Source: Phytopseudomonas straminea
GTDB lineage: Bacteria > Pseudomonadota > Gammaproteobacteria > Pseudomonadales > Pseudomonadaceae
Direction: 5' to 3'
DNA: 64,000 nucleotides
NCBI RefSeq assembly: GCF_900112645.1
Contig: NZ_FOMO01000005.1
Span: 1-64,000 of the forward strand
Below, in pieces: positions 29,012 through 39,631 of this stretch (the stretch's first letter is position 1; each line of letters opens with the position of its first letter). The notes under the pieces are model-generated. The model was not told where the DNA came from. It worked only from the letters and a program-made list of their open reading frames with translations, and did not search any database. The position numbers and the translations under genes were made by a program.

Positions 29012-30970
29012 ATGGTTTCTCTTCGCGGCTTGGCCAGTCTGGCGACGGCGGCCAAATTGTCCATGGGCTTCGGGGTGGTGCTGGTGCTCACCCTGGTAGT
29101 GGCGGCTACCGGGTTCTTTGCGCTGCGTGATGTCGGGGCGCGTTTTACCCTGCTCGAGCATTTCAGCGACATCAACGACAAGGTCGCGCAGATGCGCCGT
29201 ACCGAGCAGGCCTTCATCATCACCGGCGATGCCGCCCAGACCCAGCACCTGCACGAGCAGGCGCAGGCGATTCGTGAGCAGGTGGCGCAGTTCAGCGAGC
29301 AGGTGGCTGGCGAGGAGCGTCAGGCCTTGCAGCAGGTCGATGGTGATATCGCCGAGTACGTGCAGGTCTTCGACCGCTATGTGGAGCAGAGCGACAACAT
29401 GCGCCTGTCCCTGGATGCCGCCAAATGGCTGGTGGTCGGTGCGGCCAACAGCCTGGATCTGCTCAAGGACGGTTTGGCCGAAGACGGCGTTTATTCCCTC
29501 AAGGACAGCCAGGGAACCGAAGGCGCCGACTCCATCACCCAGGCCGGCAGCATTGGCAAGGTACATGTGTTGCTTCTACAAGCCCTGGAGCAGGCCCGCG
29601 TGCTGCTGGAAAACAGCCGCAGCAGCGGCGAGGTGCCGACTACCGCCATCCAGGAAGCTGTCGATGCGCAAAAACAGGCCGCCGAGTTGCGTGATGCGTT
29701 GCGTGATCCGGGGTATCGCTCGGTGCTGGCCGAGGTGGTCGGTAATATCGACTCTTTCAACCAGCGGCTGCAGGAGTACACCGGGCTGTTGCAGCAGCAA
29801 CAGCAAGAGCACGCCAAGCTGGTCGAGCGGGCCGACAAGGTGGTCGAACTGGTCAGCCAGGCCTATGCCCAGCAGAAGGCCGCCGTGCATACCCTGGTGC
29901 GCACCAGTGCGCTGCTGATTCTGGTCGCCGCGGCGGCGGCCCTGGTGGTCGGCCTGCTGGCGACGCTGATCATCACCCAGGTGATCGTGCGACCGCTCAA
30001 GCAGGTCACAGCCGTGGCGCAGCGCATTGCCGCCGGAGACCTGAGCACCGAGATCGAGGTGCAGCGCAGCGACGAGATCGGCCAGTTGCTGTTGGCCATG
30101 CAGGGTATGTCGCGGGATCTGCGTACCATGGTCGGGCGCTTGCAGGATGGCGTGGCGCAGCTTTCCACCTCGGCGCAGACCTTGTCGTCGGTCACAGAGC
30201 AGGCGCGTCAGGGTGTCAGTGGCCAGAAGGAGGAGACCGATTTGGTGGCCACCGCGATCACGCAGATGGCGGCGACGGTTCACGAGGTGGCGCAGAATGC
30301 CGAACAGGCCGCTGTCTCCACCGCTCAGGCCGATTCGCGGGTCGATGCCGGCAGCGAAGTGGTACGGGCGACCCTGCAGCGTATCGAGCAACTAGTCGCG
30401 GCCATGGCCGTCACCCGGCAAGGCATCGAACAGCTCAGCCAGGACACCCGCAATATCGATGCGGTGCTGGAAGTCATCAAGAGCGTGGCGCAGCAGACCA
30501 ACCTGCTGGCGCTCAACGCGGCCATCGAGGCGGCGCGGGCGGGTGAGCAGGGGCGTGGGTTCGCGGTGGTGGCCGACGAGGTACGTGCGCTGGCGCGGCG
30601 TACCCAGCAATCCACCGAGGAGATCGAAGGTCTGCTGGGCACGCTGCGCGCCGGCGCCATCCGTTCGGTTGCCGATATGCGCCAGAGCGATGAACTGGTC
30701 GAGCAGGTGGTGCATGACGCTCGGCATACCCAGCAGGCCCTGGCCGGGATTGCCGATTCCGTCGCAGTGATCCACGGCATGAACCAGCAGATCGCCGCCG
30801 CCGCTGAGGAGCAGACTGCGGTGGCCGAGGACATCAACCGCAGCGTCACCTCGATTCGCGACCTGGGCGAGCAATCCGCTGCGGCCATGGACGAGAACGC
30901 CGGCTCCAGCCAGCAATTGGCGGCGCTGAGCCGTGAATTGCAGGGCATGGCCGCGCACTTTCGTCTCTAG
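29012..30970 (+). CDS. Methyl-accepting chemotaxis protein with HBM-type sensor
   Basis: A 652-residue chemoreceptor. Transmembrane helix 1 is at about 18-38, a helical periplasmic domain of about 250 residues follows to 290, then helix 2 at about 300-325, HAMP, and a cytoplasmic signalling domain with the hairpin tip [35 protein letters not shown]. Sensor length and helical content fit the helical bimodular (HBM) type seen in P. putida McpS. Candidate ligands for such domains include organic acids and polyamines; I cannot tell which. It stands alone, without cheR or cheB. Confidence 0.93.
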   Translation: MVSLRGLASLATAAKLSMGFGVVLVLTLVVAATGFFALRDVGARFTLLEHFSDINDKVAQMRRTEQAFIITGDAAQTQHLHEQAQAIREQVAQFSEQVAGEERQALQQVDGDIAEYVQVFDRYVEQSDNMRLSLDAAKWLVVGAANSLDLLKDGLAEDGVYSLKDSQGTEGADSITQAGSIGKVHVLLLQALEQARVLLENSRSSGEVPTTAIQEAVDAQKQAAELRDALRDPGYRSVLAEVVGNIDSFNQRLQEYTGLLQQQQQEHAKLVERADKVVELVSQAYAQQKAAVHTLVRTSALLILVAAAAALVVGLLATLIITQVIVRPLKQVTAVAQRIAAGDLSTEIEVQRSDEIGQLLLAMQGMSRDLRTMVGRLQDGVAQLSTSAQTLSSVTEQARQGVSGQKEETDLVATAITQMAATVHEVAQNAEQAAVSTAQADSRVDAGSEVVRATLQRIEQLVAAMAVTRQGIEQLSQDTRNIDAVLEVIKSVAQQTNLLALNAAIEAARAGEQGRGFAVVADEVRALARRTQQSTEEIEGLLGTLRAGAIRSVADMRQSDELVEQVVHDARHTQQALAGIADSVAVIHGMNQQIAAAAEEQTAVAEDINRSVTSIRDLGEQSAAAMDENAGSSQQLAALSRELQGMAAHFRL

Positions 30971-31107
30971 CCGCTCTGCACTGCGGCTTTCACACGATCG
31001 CTACCAGGTGTGGGCCTGGCACACAGTTTCGTCAGCAAACATTACGTAACGCTTTGCCCGCCGCCTTCCGGTCAGTAGCATCGAGCCACTTGCCTGAGGA
31101 GTGGACG

Positions 31108-32025
31108 ATGCACACGAAACTGGATGCCTGCCTGGATACCATCAACCAGGTGTTGCTCGGCAAGGAGGCGCAGGTGCGCCTGGCACTGACCTGCCTGCTG
31201 GCCCGCGGTCACCTGCTGATCGAGGATTTGCCCGGCATGGGCAAGACCACCTTGAGCCATGCCCTGGCCAAGGTGCTTGGGCTGAGCTTTCAGCGTATCC
31301 AGTTCACTTCCGATCTGTTGCCTGGCGACATACTTGGCACCTCGGTGTTCGACAAGGACAGCGGACAGTTCCTGTTCCACCCCGGCCCGGTGTTCGCCGA
31401 GCTGGTCCTGGCGGACGAGATCAACCGCGCTACGCCGAAGAGCCAGAGTGCGCTACTGGAGGCCATGGAGGAGGGCCAGGTGACCATCGAGGGTGCTACG
31501 CGCCCGCTGCCCGATCCCTTTTTCGTCATCGCCACCCAGAACCCGATCAGCCAGAGTGGCACCTTCGCGTTGCCGGAGTCGCAGCTGGACCGCTTTCTGA
31601 TGCGCCTGTCGCTGGGCTATCCAGCCCGCGCCGCGGAAAAAGCCCTGCTGTTGGGTGAGCCACGTCGCTCGGTACTGCCGACGCTGGACGCGGTACTCGA
31701 TCACGCGGAGCTGGCAAAGCTGCAAGCCGAAGTGCCCAAGGTGCGCGTCAGTGATGCCTTGGTCGATTACGTGCTGCGTCTGGTCGAGGCCACCCGCACC
31801 CAGCCGCAGTTCGCCTGGGGCCTGTCGCCACGCGGCAGCCTGGCGCTGCTGGCCGCGGCACGTGCCTGGGCGCTGTTGGCCGAGCGCGATTATGTGATTC
31901 CCGAGGATGTGCAGGCCGTACTGCCGTCGGTGGCCGGGCACCGCCTGCGTGACCAGGCCGACCCCGCCGGGCATGGCGGTGGCGCGCTGGTGCAGTGGCT
32001 GCTGCGCGAGGTGCCGGCGCTTTGA
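31108..32025 (+). CDS. MoxR-family AAA+ ATPase
   Basis: A 305-residue AAA+ chaperone-like ATPase. Walker A is DLPGMGKTTL, Walker B LVLADEINRA, sensor 1 VIATQNP, and the arginine-rich ESQLDRFLMRL follows. MoxR proteins typically act with von Willebrand or DUF58 partners in maturation of enzyme complexes. Start ATG 31108 follows GAGGAG; an upstream in-frame start at 31054 is less likely. It heads the operon moxR-DUF58-tgpA and overlaps the DUF58 gene. Confidence 0.94.
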   Translation: MHTKLDACLDTINQVLLGKEAQVRLALTCLLARGHLLIEDLPGMGKTTLSHALAKVLGLSFQRIQFTSDLLPGDILGTSVFDKDSGQFLFHPGPVFAELVLADEINRATPKSQSALLEAMEEGQVTIEGATRPLPDPFFVIATQNPISQSGTFALPESQLDRFLMRLSLGYPARAAEKALLLGEPRRSVLPTLDAVLDHAELAKLQAEVPKVRVSDALVDYVLRLVEATRTQPQFAWGLSPRGSLALLAAARAWALLAERDYVIPEDVQAVLPSVAGHRLRDQADPAGHGGGALVQWLLREVPAL

Positions 32026-32978
32026 CCGGCGCCCTCAGGCAGCGCTGGGATCGCTGGCTGGCCAGGCGCATACCGGCGGCAGGCAGTGTGCAGCTTAATC
32101 AGCGGCGCATCTTCATCCTGCCGAGCCGCGTGGGTGTGGCGTTCCTATTAGCATTGCTGGTCATGCTGCTGGCTGCCATCAATTACCAAAGCAGCCTGGC
32201 CTACGGACTGACCTTTCTGCTCGGTTCGGTGTTCGTGGTGACCATCCTGCATACCTATCGAAACCTGGCCGGGCTGGTCCTGCACGCCGGTGGCGCCGGC
32301 GCGGTATTCGCTGGCGAGGCGGCGCGGCTGCGGGTACGCCTGGAGAGCCGCGGCCGCGCCCATGAGGCCATCGCCCTGGGCTGGCCGCCGGCCGAGCTGC
32401 AGCAGCAGGACGTACCGGCGCAGGGCTCGGTCGAGTGCGAGCTGACTCTGCAGACTCAGCGCCGTGGCTGGCTGCAGCCTGGCCGCCTGCGGGTGGAAAG
32501 CCGTTTCCCGCTGGGGTTGCTGGTTGCCTGGAGCCACGTTGATCTCGATCAGGCGGTGCTGGTCTATCCGCGGCCACTGGAGGGCGAGTTGCCACTGGCG
32601 GCTGGCGGCGATGAGGATGACGAGCAGGCAGGACTGGTCAGCCAGGGGCAGGGCAGCGATGATTTTCAGGGGTTGCGCACCTATCAACCCGGCGACTCAC
32701 GCCGGCGGATGCACTGGAAGGCCTATTCGCGAGGTCAGGGGCTGTTGGTCAAGGATTTTGCCGCCCAGTGCGGCCGTGACCTGCTGTTGGATTTCGACGC
32801 GCTCACCGGCGACCTGGAAAGCCGTTTGTCGCTGCTCTGTCACTGGGTGCTGGTGCTCTCCGAGCGTCAGCAGCCTTTCGCCCTGCAGCTGCCGAACGAA
32901 TCGCTGCCGGTGGCCATCGGCGAACGCCACCGCGAACAATGCCTGCGTGCGCTGGCCCTGCATGGAGCGCGAGGATGA
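32022..32978 (+). CDS. DUF58 domain protein
   Basis: A protein of about 318 residues with two membrane helices (about residues 35-75) and a cytosolic DUF58 domain bearing DFQGLRTYQPGDSRRRMHWKAYSR, the family hallmark. It pairs with MoxR ATPases. The start is uncertain: a TTG at 32022 overlaps the moxR stop, and a GTG at 31995 would lie inside moxR. No in-frame ATG gives a full-length product. Its stop overlaps tgpA. Confidence 0.9.
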   Translation: MTGALRQRWDRWLARRIPAAGSVQLNQRRIFILPSRVGVAFLLALLVMLLAAINYQSSLAYGLTFLLGSVFVVTILHTYRNLAGLVLHAGGAGAVFAGEAARLRVRLESRGRAHEAIALGWPPAELQQQDVPAQGSVECELTLQTQRRGWLQPGRLRVESRFPLGLLVAWSHVDLDQAVLVYPRPLEGELPLAAGGDEDDEQAGLVSQGQGSDDFQGLRTYQPGDSRRRMHWKAYSRGQGLLVKDFAAQCGRDLLLDFDALTGDLESRLSLLCHWVLVLSERQQPFALQLPNESLPVAIGERHREQCLRALALHGARG

Positions 32979-34969
32979 GCAGCATCGCCGGCATTCCGCG
33001 CATCAGCCTGACCTGGCTGCTGGTCGCCCAGGCACTGGTGATTCTGCCGCACACCTTCCACCTGCCGGTCTGGGTGATCGGCCTGTGGCTGGGCTGCGCG
33101 CTTTGGCGCATTCAGATCTATCGCATGCGTGCCGGCTACCCCAGCCTGATCGTGCGTATCGGCCTGATCGTCTTGGCGGCGGCCGGGGTATTCCTGTCGC
33201 GCGGCACCCTGGTCGGGCTGGATGGCGGCGTCGTGCTGCTGGTCGCGGCGTTCTGCCTCAAGTTGCTGGAAATGCGCACTCGCCGCGATGCGCTGGTGGT
33301 GATCTTTCTCGGCTTCTTCGTGGTAGTGACCGCCTATCTGTTCGATGACGGCATGCTCGTTGCGCTATTTAGCCTGCTGCCGGTGTGCGCTCTGCTGGCG
33401 GCGTTGATCGGTTTGCAGCAGAGCGGCACGGCGACGCGGCCGTGGCGTACGCTGCGTCTGTCGGCCAGCTTGCTGCTGCAGGCGCTGCCGCTGATGCTGC
33501 TGCTGTTTCTGTTCTTTCCGCGGCTGGGGCCGCTGTGGTCGCTACCGGTGCCCAACGAGCGCGGCGCCGTCACCGGGCTGGCCGACAGCATGGCGCCTGG
33601 CGATATCGCCGAGCTGACCCGCTCTGGCGAACTGGCTTTTCGCGCCAGCTTCGAGGGCCGCGTGCCGGCACGCAGCGAACTGTACTGGCGCGCCCTGACG
33701 CTCGATTATTTCGATGGCCGGCGCTGGTCGCAGTCGTCGCTTGAACAGTTCTCGCCGGCGCCGCAGTGGCAGCCCCGTGGCGAGGCGCTGCGCTACAGCG
33801 TGGTGATGCAGCCCACCACACGGCCCTGGCTGTTCGCCCTCGACGTGGCGCAGACCGAGCTGCAAGGCACCCGGCAGATGGGCGATTTCCGCCTGCAGCG
33901 CATCCGCCCGGTGGACCGAGCGCTGCTCTATGACGTCAGCTCCTGGCCCGATGCGCTGCGTGAGCCGCAACTGCCGTCGAGCCGGCGGCAGGCCTTGTTG
34001 CGCCTGCCCCGTGACGGCGATGCGCGCAGTCGCGCCTGGGCCCAGGAGCTGCGCCGTCAGTATCCGCAGGATCAGCAACTGGTCGAGGCGCTGCTCGCTC
34101 ATTTCAATCGCCAACCCTACTTCTATACCCTGACGCCCACCCCGCTTGGCGCCGATTCCATCGACGAATTCCTGTTCGATACCCGCAGCGGCTTTTGCGC
34201 GCACTACGCGGGCGCCATGACCTTCGTGCTGCGTGCGGCGGGCATCCCCAGCCGCGTAGTGGCCGGTTACCAGGGCGGCGAACTTAGTAGCAACGGCAAC
34301 TACGTGCAGGTTCGCCAGTTCGACGCCCACGCCTGGGTCGAATACTGGTTGCCGGAAACGGGCTGGACCAGCGTGGATCCGACCTTTCAGGTCGCCCCTG
34401 AGCGCATCGAACAGGGCTTGGAGCAGGCTCTGGCCGGTGAGCAGAGCTTCCTCGCCGACTCGCCGTTTTCGCCCCTGCGTTACCGCAACCTGACCTGGCT
34501 GAACGAGTTGCGCATGGCCTGGGACGACCTCAACTACGGCTGGCAGCGCTGGGTACTCGGCTACCAAGGTGCGCAGCAGTTCGAACTCTTGCAGCGCTGG
34601 TTCGGCCAGGTCGACGCCGGTCGGCTGATTCTTGCCCTGGTCGGCGGTGGCGGTTTTCTGCTGGGACTGTTGTCGCTGTGGTTGTTCAAACCCTGGCGCG
34701 TCGAGCGCGACGCTACGCTACGCATCTTTCAGCGCTTCGAGCAACTGTTGGCCCAGCACGGCATACGACGCCAGGCCGGCGAGGGCCCGCGGGCGTTCGC
34801 CCGGCGTGCGGCCGAAGCGCTGCCCCAACAGGCGGATGCCGTTCACGCCTTTAGCGAGGCTTTCGAAGCGCAACGTTACGCGAGCCAACCTGTATCCTCC
34901 CAGGCGCTGTTACGGCAGCTGAAGACATTGCGCCGCCAATTGCCCTGGCGCTGGAGTCGATCCCCTTGA
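32975..34969 (+). CDS. tgpA: Transglutaminase-like membrane protein TgpA
   Basis: A 664-residue inner-membrane protein. About five helices make up the DUF3488 N-terminal region (to about 190), then a periplasmic transglutaminase core with the complete triad Cys408 (RSGFCAHYAG), His452 (DAHAWVEYW) and Asp468 (SVDPTF), one C-terminal helix at about 550-570 and a DUF4129-like tail. P. aeruginosa TgpA is reported essential, with the triad at 404, 448 and 464. Start ATG 32975 overlaps the DUF58 gene as ATGA. Confidence 0.95.
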   Translation: MSSIAGIPRISLTWLLVAQALVILPHTFHLPVWVIGLWLGCALWRIQIYRMRAGYPSLIVRIGLIVLAAAGVFLSRGTLVGLDGGVVLLVAAFCLKLLEMRTRRDALVVIFLGFFVVVTAYLFDDGMLVALFSLLPVCALLAALIGLQQSGTATRPWRTLRLSASLLLQALPLMLLLFLFFPRLGPLWSLPVPNERGAVTGLADSMAPGDIAELTRSGELAFRASFEGRVPARSELYWRALTLDYFDGRRWSQSSLEQFSPAPQWQPRGEALRYSVVMQPTTRPWLFALDVAQTELQGTRQMGDFRLQRIRPVDRALLYDVSSWPDALREPQLPSSRRQALLRLPRDGDARSRAWAQELRRQYPQDQQLVEALLAHFNRQPYFYTLTPTPLGADSIDEFLFDTRSGFCAHYAGAMTFVLRAAGIPSRVVAGYQGGELSSNGNYVQVRQFDAHAWVEYWLPETGWTSVDPTFQVAPERIEQGLEQALAGEQSFLADSPFSPLRYRNLTWLNELRMAWDDLNYGWQRWVLGYQGAQQFELLQRWFGQVDAGRLILALVGGGGFLLGLLSLWLFKPWRVERDATLRIFQRFEQLLAQHGIRRQAGEGPRAFARRAAEALPQQADAVHAFSEAFEAQRYASQPVSSQALLRQLKTLRRQLPWRWSRSP

Positions 34970-34991
34970 GCGGTTTTTCAGGAGTTCTGTG

Positions 34992-35753
34992 ATGAGTGGT
35001 TTTGTCGGTACGTTGCGCAGCGAAGTGCTGCGCCTGCAGATCGCGCTCTATGCCTGTCGCGAGCGTTTACAGGCGCAGACCGATGAGGAAGCGCTGCACG
35101 ATCTGCGAGTCTGCCTGCGCCGCTTGCGCAGTCTGCTCAAGCCGCTCAAGGGCGCCGCGGGTAGTGAGGCGTTGCAGCGCCGAGCCGCCGAGCTCGGGCA
35201 ACTGACTGGCCCGTTACGTGACCTGGAAGTGCTGATCGCCACCCTGCGTGCCAGTGATGAGCACGCCGCCGCGGATCGACGCCTGGCGCAGCGCCGCAAG
35301 GGCGATGCGCTTGTGCTGGGTAGCCGAGCCTTGCCAGCGCTGTTTCGCGCCCTGGATGAGTGGCCGCAGGAGTTGACTGCTCAACAAGCCAGTGGAGAAC
35401 TCGAGAATTTGCACAAGCAGGTATGCCGTTACCTGCGCAAGCAGCGCGCCAAGTTGGTTGAGGCCCTGGGCGATGCCGAGCATGATCCCCATCAGGTGCG
35501 GCTGCTGATCAAGCGCGTGCGTTATACCGCCGAGGCTTATCCGCAACTTTCGTCGCTCTCTGCCGCGCAATTGAAGCTGCTCAAGAAAGGCCAGGCAGCC
35601 CTCGGCGACTGGCACGACCATTTTCAGTGGCTGGCGAGCGCCGAGCGCGAGCCGGATCTGCGGGCTTTCATCCCCGCCTGGCGCGAGTCGATGAAGACGG
35701 CCGAGAGCACCGCACAGGCGATCCAGGCACGCCTGCTGGCAGCGCTGCAATAA
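34992..35753 (+). CDS. CHAD domain protein
   Basis: A 253-residue all-helical CHAD domain. The conserved HDLRVCLRRLRSLLKPLKG, LGQLTGPLRDLEVL, HQVRLLIKRVRYTAEAY and KGQAALGDWHDHFQWL segments carry the many His, Arg and Lys that bind polyphosphate in this family. The usual N-terminal CYTH phosphatase domain is absent. ATG 34992 follows GGAG; a GTG lies just ahead at 34989. It follows tgpA by 22 nt. Confidence 0.9.
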   Translation: MSGFVGTLRSEVLRLQIALYACRERLQAQTDEEALHDLRVCLRRLRSLLKPLKGAAGSEALQRRAAELGQLTGPLRDLEVLIATLRASDEHAAADRRLAQRRKGDALVLGSRALPALFRALDEWPQELTAQQASGELENLHKQVCRYLRKQRAKLVEALGDAEHDPHQVRLLIKRVRYTAEAYPQLSSLSAAQLKLLKKGQAALGDWHDHFQWLASAEREPDLRAFIPAWRESMKTAESTAQAIQARLLAALQ

Positions 35754-35848
35754 ATCCAGCCGGGACAATGGCCGAACTGCCGCCTGCGAGAGGCTCGCGG
35801 TAGTGCCGCCAGTCTCTTACCATCGGCTGAACGGCAAACGAGGTGAGC

Positions 35849-36646
35849 ATGGATTTCGTCGATTTAATGGAGCAGGTTCAGCGCTCGCCAGAGGCGCTGA
35901 CGATTGGCCCTGATTGGGCCCAGGGGCGTACGACTTTCGGTGGCCTGATGGCGGCGCTGGTGTATGCGGTTATGCGCAGCAAGGTGCCTGCCGACAGGCT
36001 GCCACGCTCGCTGGCGATCACCTTCGTGGCGCCGGCCACGCCGGGCGTGGCAGTGAGCTTCGAGGCTGAGGTGCTGCGCTCCGGTTCGGCGGTGAGCCAG
36101 GTGCTGGGGCGCGCCGTGCAGAATGGCGAGGTGGTCACCCTGATTCAGGGCAGCTTCGGAACACCGCGCCAGTCTTCGGTCAGCGTGCAGGCGTTGCCTG
36201 CGCCGGTGATCAAGGCGCCCGAACAGAGTCAGGGGTTTCCATACATCGCGAAGGTCACGCCGGAATTCACCCGGCACCTGGAGATGCGCTGGGGCCTGGG
36301 TGGTATGCCGTTCAGTGGCAATCCTTCTCGAGAGATGGGCGGCTGGGTACGTTTTCGCGATCAGGCGCCGAGCCAGATGCTCGACGAGGCGCACCTGCTG
36401 GCACTGGTCGATGCCTGGCCGCCGGCCGTGCTGTCGCTACTCAGCAAGCCGGCGCCTGGCAGTTCGCTCACCTGGACCATCGAGTTCATCCAGCCGCTGA
36501 GTTCGGTCACCGTTGATCAGTGGTGCCTCTATCGCGCCGAGATCGAACAGGCCAGCGATGGCTACGGGCACATAGCGGCGGAGCTGTGGAGCGCGGACGG
36601 CCACTTGCTGGCCATCAGCCGTCAGACGGTAACGGTTTTCGCCTGA
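35849..36646 (+). CDS. Acyl-CoA thioesterase family protein (4HBT_3-type)
   Basis: A 265-residue double hot-dog protein. The first fold has GRTTFGGLMAALVYAVM and RSLAITFVAPATPG, and the second TWTIEFIQPLS and ADGHLLAISRQTV, as in TesB-related thioesterases. It probably hydrolyses acyl-CoA. ATG 35849 follows AGGTG; a GTG at 35843 is in frame. Its last 25 nt overlap the antisense small membrane protein gene. Confidence 0.88.
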   Translation: MDFVDLMEQVQRSPEALTIGPDWAQGRTTFGGLMAALVYAVMRSKVPADRLPRSLAITFVAPATPGVAVSFEAEVLRSGSAVSQVLGRAVQNGEVVTLIQGSFGTPRQSSVSVQALPAPVIKAPEQSQGFPYIAKVTPEFTRHLEMRWGLGGMPFSGNPSREMGGWVRFRDQAPSQMLDEAHLLALVDAWPPAVLSLLSKPAPGSSLTWTIEFIQPLSSVTVDQWCLYRAEIEQASDGYGHIAAELWSADGHLLAISRQTVTVFA

Positions 36647-36840
36647 TCGCTGGCCAGCAGCGCCTGGCGCGCCAGAGTGTAGGCAGCGATGGCGCCGAGG
36701 CCGGATAGCGCCAGGGACAGGGCGCCAGCGCCACTGCCCGCCAGCACCAGTGAGACCAGCAGCAGCGGCAGGGCAATGGCAAGCATCGGCATGTCCAGCG
36801 ATTCGGTTTGGCGGGCGAGTGTAGCGGCTTGGGTATTCAT
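36622..36840 (-). CDS. Small membrane protein, 72 residues
   Basis: A 72-residue protein with two hydrophobic helices (about residues 18-37 and 42-60). It has a good AGGAG ribosome-binding site 9 nt before ATG 36840, which supports reality. No family recognised. Its 3' end lies inside the end of the convergent thioesterase gene. Confidence 0.6.
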   Translation of the reverse strand: MNTQAATLARQTESLDMPMLAIALPLLLVSLVLAGSGAGALSLALSGLGAIAAYTLARQALLASDQAKTVTV

Positions 36841-36955
36841 GGTCTGTCTCCTGCATCAGATGGAGTCAGTCTATGGCGCGGCCCGTGAGGTCGCGAATTG
36901 ATCCGCGCTATACGGCAGATAGGCTTTCTACTATCTGCCGAGCGATCCTCCGTAT

Positions 36956-38440
36956 TCAGGTTTTGAGCTGGCGTATGGCCCGCGACAGTTCGCCAGCCAG
37001 CTCCGCCAACTGGCTGCTGGTGGTGGCCGACTGCAGGGTCTGCTCGACGGTCTGCTCGGTAACGTCGCGGATACCGATCACCGAACGTGTCATTTCCTCG
37101 GCAACCTGGCTCTGTTGCTCGGCTGCAACGGCGATTTGCGTGTTGCTTTCGCGCATTTGCGCCACCGCGCCGGTGATCGCTTCCAGCGCGTCGCCGGCTT
37201 CATGGGCGGCGCGTACGCAGTCGTCGGCCTTGAGCGAACTCTCCTGCATGAACGCCACCGCATCGCGGGTGCCGATCTGCAGTGTGCCGATCATGCCGGT
37301 GATTTCGTTGGTGGAGTCCTGCACCCGCTTGGCCAGGTTGCGCACCTCATCTGCCACGACGGCGAAGCCGCGGCCCATTTCACCGGCCCGCGCCGCTTCG
37401 ATGGCCGCATTGAGCGCCAGCAGGTTGGTCTGTTCGGCAATGCCGTGGATGACGCCGACCATGCTGCCGATCTTCTGGCTGTCGGCGGCCACCTGTTCGA
37501 TCAGGTTCGCAGTCTGCCGCACACCGCTGGATAGCCCGGTAATGGCGTCCACCACGCCGGTGACCACGCTCTGGCCAACTCCGGCGAGCTGGTCGGCGGT
37601 CTGCGACTGGTCGCGGGTGGTGGCGGCGTGTTCGGCGATATGGTGCACGGTGGTCGACATCTCGTTGATCGCCGTGGCCGCCTGATCGGTTTCACTCTGC
37701 TGGCCGAGCATGCCCTGACGCACTGCCTGCATACCTTGCGCCAGCCGAGCGGTGCCTTCGTCGAGCTGTGAGGCGGCCTGGATCACCGCGCCGACCACCC
37801 GCTGGTAGCCGTCCTGCATGGCGTTGAAGGCGCCAGCCATCTGTCCGACCTCGTCGCGGCTTTGCAGCGGTACACGAGCAGACAGGTCGCCGCTCTTCTC
37901 GACGTGCAGCATCACGTCCTTGAGGGTATTGAGGTGGGTAAGCAGAAAACGGATCAGCAACTGTGAGGCGGCCAGCAGGGCAAGCATCAGCACGGCCACC
38001 GCCAGGGCGTAATGGCCGGCGCGCTCGGCGAACACCTGGGCCAGGCTGCGCCCGCTGGCCAGCACGGCGATGCGCTGCTCGGCGCCGCGCTCGATGACTT
38101 GCGCGCCAAGTAGCGGGTCGCTGCCAAACAGGGTGTCATGTTCCAAGGCCACCCAGCCGCGAGCGGCTTTTAACGGCGTCGCATCAACGCCGTCGGGCAG
38201 TTTCGGTGCTTCACCAGTTTTGAAGGTAAGCAAACCTGCGGTCGCGGGGATTGGTTGGTCAACCGGCCAGGCAGCCAACAGTTGCGCCTGCTGCTGAGCA
38301 TTGGCACGGGCGGCCTGGGTAAAGGTGTCCTGCTCCTGAAGCATGGCGAACAGCACCAGCAGCAGGGTGGTGATGAAGGCGACGGCATTGACCGCCCAGA
38401 ACTTGTGTTTCAGGGAGATATCGCGGATCCAGACGGGCAT
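36956..38440 (-). CDS. Methyl-accepting chemotaxis protein
   Basis: A 494-residue chemoreceptor with a short periplasmic sensor. Transmembrane helices lie at about 16-34 and 133-155, giving a sensor of about 100 residues, followed by HAMP and a signalling domain with tip [35 protein letters not shown] sequence (EQTNLL here). The ligand is unknown. ATG 38440 has only a weak ribosome-binding site; an upstream TTG at 38476 is possible. No chemotaxis operon is adjacent. Confidence 0.92.
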   Translation of the reverse strand: MPVWIRDISLKHKFWAVNAVAFITTLLLVLFAMLQEQDTFTQAARANAQQQAQLLAAWPVDQPIPATAGLLTFKTGEAPKLPDGVDATPLKAARGWVALEHDTLFGSDPLLGAQVIERGAEQRIAVLASGRSLAQVFAERAGHYALAVAVLMLALLAASQLLIRFLLTHLNTLKDVMLHVEKSGDLSARVPLQSRDEVGQMAGAFNAMQDGYQRVVGAVIQAASQLDEGTARLAQGMQAVRQGMLGQQSETDQAATAINEMSTTVHHIAEHAATTRDQSQTADQLAGVGQSVVTGVVDAITGLSSGVRQTANLIEQVAADSQKIGSMVGVIHGIAEQTNLLALNAAIEAARAGEMGRGFAVVADEVRNLAKRVQDSTNEITGMIGTLQIGTRDAVAFMQESSLKADDCVRAAHEAGDALEAITGAVAQMRESNTQIAVAAEQQSQVAEEMTRSVIGIRDVTEQTVEQTLQSATTSSQLAELAGELSRAIRQLKT

Positions 38441-38579
38441 GTTTTTTTGCTCTCGACATGAATGAATTGCTGGCAAGGCGCCATTATTCTTTCATGGGCA
38501 AATCAACCATCCCTTGATATGGGTCAAGAGCAGCCGGTCTATGGGCTGTTCCAACCGCCGTAATGACGGCGCAAGCCGA

Positions 38580-39425
38580 TCAGCGGTAATCCCAGTCGCT
38601 TGATTGCTCGTTGCTCGGCTCGGCGATTGCCGGCAGGCCGAAGAACGCGCGGGCGCAGGCCGTGGTGTGCCTGGCCACTTCGTCCTGGGATTCATTGCGA
38701 TGTAGCGCCACCTCGCGTAGCACCTCGGGCAGAAACGCCGGCTCATTGCGACCACCCTTGGGTTTCGGGCGCAGGCTGCGGGGTAGCAGGTAGGGCGCGT
38801 CGCTTTCCAGCATCAGGCGGCCGGCGGGAATTTCCTTCACTAGCGGGTGCAGGTGTGCTCCACGGCGCTCGTCACAGATCCAGCCGGTGATGCCGATATG
38901 CAGATCCAGATCCAGATAGTCAAATAGCGCACGCTGCTCGCCCGTAAAGCAGTGCACCACGGCGGCCGGCAGGCGGTCGCGGTAGTCGCGTAGAATCTGT
39001 ACGAAGCGCGGGTGGGCGTCGCGCTCATGGAGAAATACTGGCATCTGCAGGTCGGCAGCCAGGCTCAGTTGCTCTTCCAGAGCCTTTTCCTGCAGCGGGC
39101 GGGGTGAGAAGTCGCGATTGAAATCCAGACCGCATTCGCCCACGGCCCGGACCTGAGGCTCGGCGAGCAGGGCGCGCAGGCGTTTGCTGTCGTCGCTGTT
39201 CCAGTGCCTGGCATCATGGGGATGCACGCCGGCGGTGCTGAAGAGCCGATCACCGTGCTCGTCCAACTTCAGGCACAGGCTCAGCGCATGGTCGCTTTCG
39301 GCCAGGCTGGTGCCCGTCAACACCAGTTGGCAGACGCCGGCACCGAAGGCGCGTTCGAGCACGGCGACGTGCTGATCGTCGAAGCTTGCGTGAGTCAGAT
39401 TGACGCCGATGTCGATGAGTTGCAT
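38580..39425 (-). CDS. tatD: TatD-family deoxyribonuclease
   Basis: A 281-residue metal-dependent nuclease (TIM barrel). Family motifs are DIGVNLTH at residues 4-11, [19 protein letters not shown], the metal His in FLHERDAH and VVHCFTG, and [10 protein letters not shown] with its catalytic Asp. It fits the TatD/YcfH group of 3'-5' exonucleases and related D-aminoacyl-tRNA-type hydrolases. ATG 39425 begins MQLIDIG; the frame is open upstream to 39587 but that part is not TatD-like. Confidence 0.93.
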   Translation of the reverse strand: MQLIDIGVNLTHASFDDQHVAVLERAFGAGVCQLVLTGTSLAESDHALSLCLKLDEHGDRLFSTAGVHPHDARHWNSDDSKRLRALLAEPQVRAVGECGLDFNRDFSPRPLQEKALEEQLSLAADLQMPVFLHERDAHPRFVQILRDYRDRLPAAVVHCFTGEQRALFDYLDLDLHIGITGWICDERRGAHLHPLVKEIPAGRLMLESDAPYLLPRSLRPKPKGGRNEPAFLPEVLREVALHRNESQDEVARHTTACARAFFGLPAIAEPSNEQSSDWDYR

Positions 39426-39631
39426 GGTGTGACCCTGTGAAACGAGAGGGCGCAGCATAGCAGAGCTTTTTATCTTCAATAAAAAGCTAACAATTACAAA
39501 AACTTGTGGTCGATTCGTGAAGTTGAAAATAGCCTTTGGTGCTGACTTTGCAGCTTCTCCCGCGTTAGCACCGGTTTCCCGAATCATCGCCCCTGGCGGC
39601 CAGCCAGTTTTTCGCTATCGGAGCATCGATA

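Noticed and set aside
28719..29012. 97-codon minus-strand frame before the chemoreceptor
   Set aside because: No ribosome-binding site and random composition; it overlaps the divergent start region.
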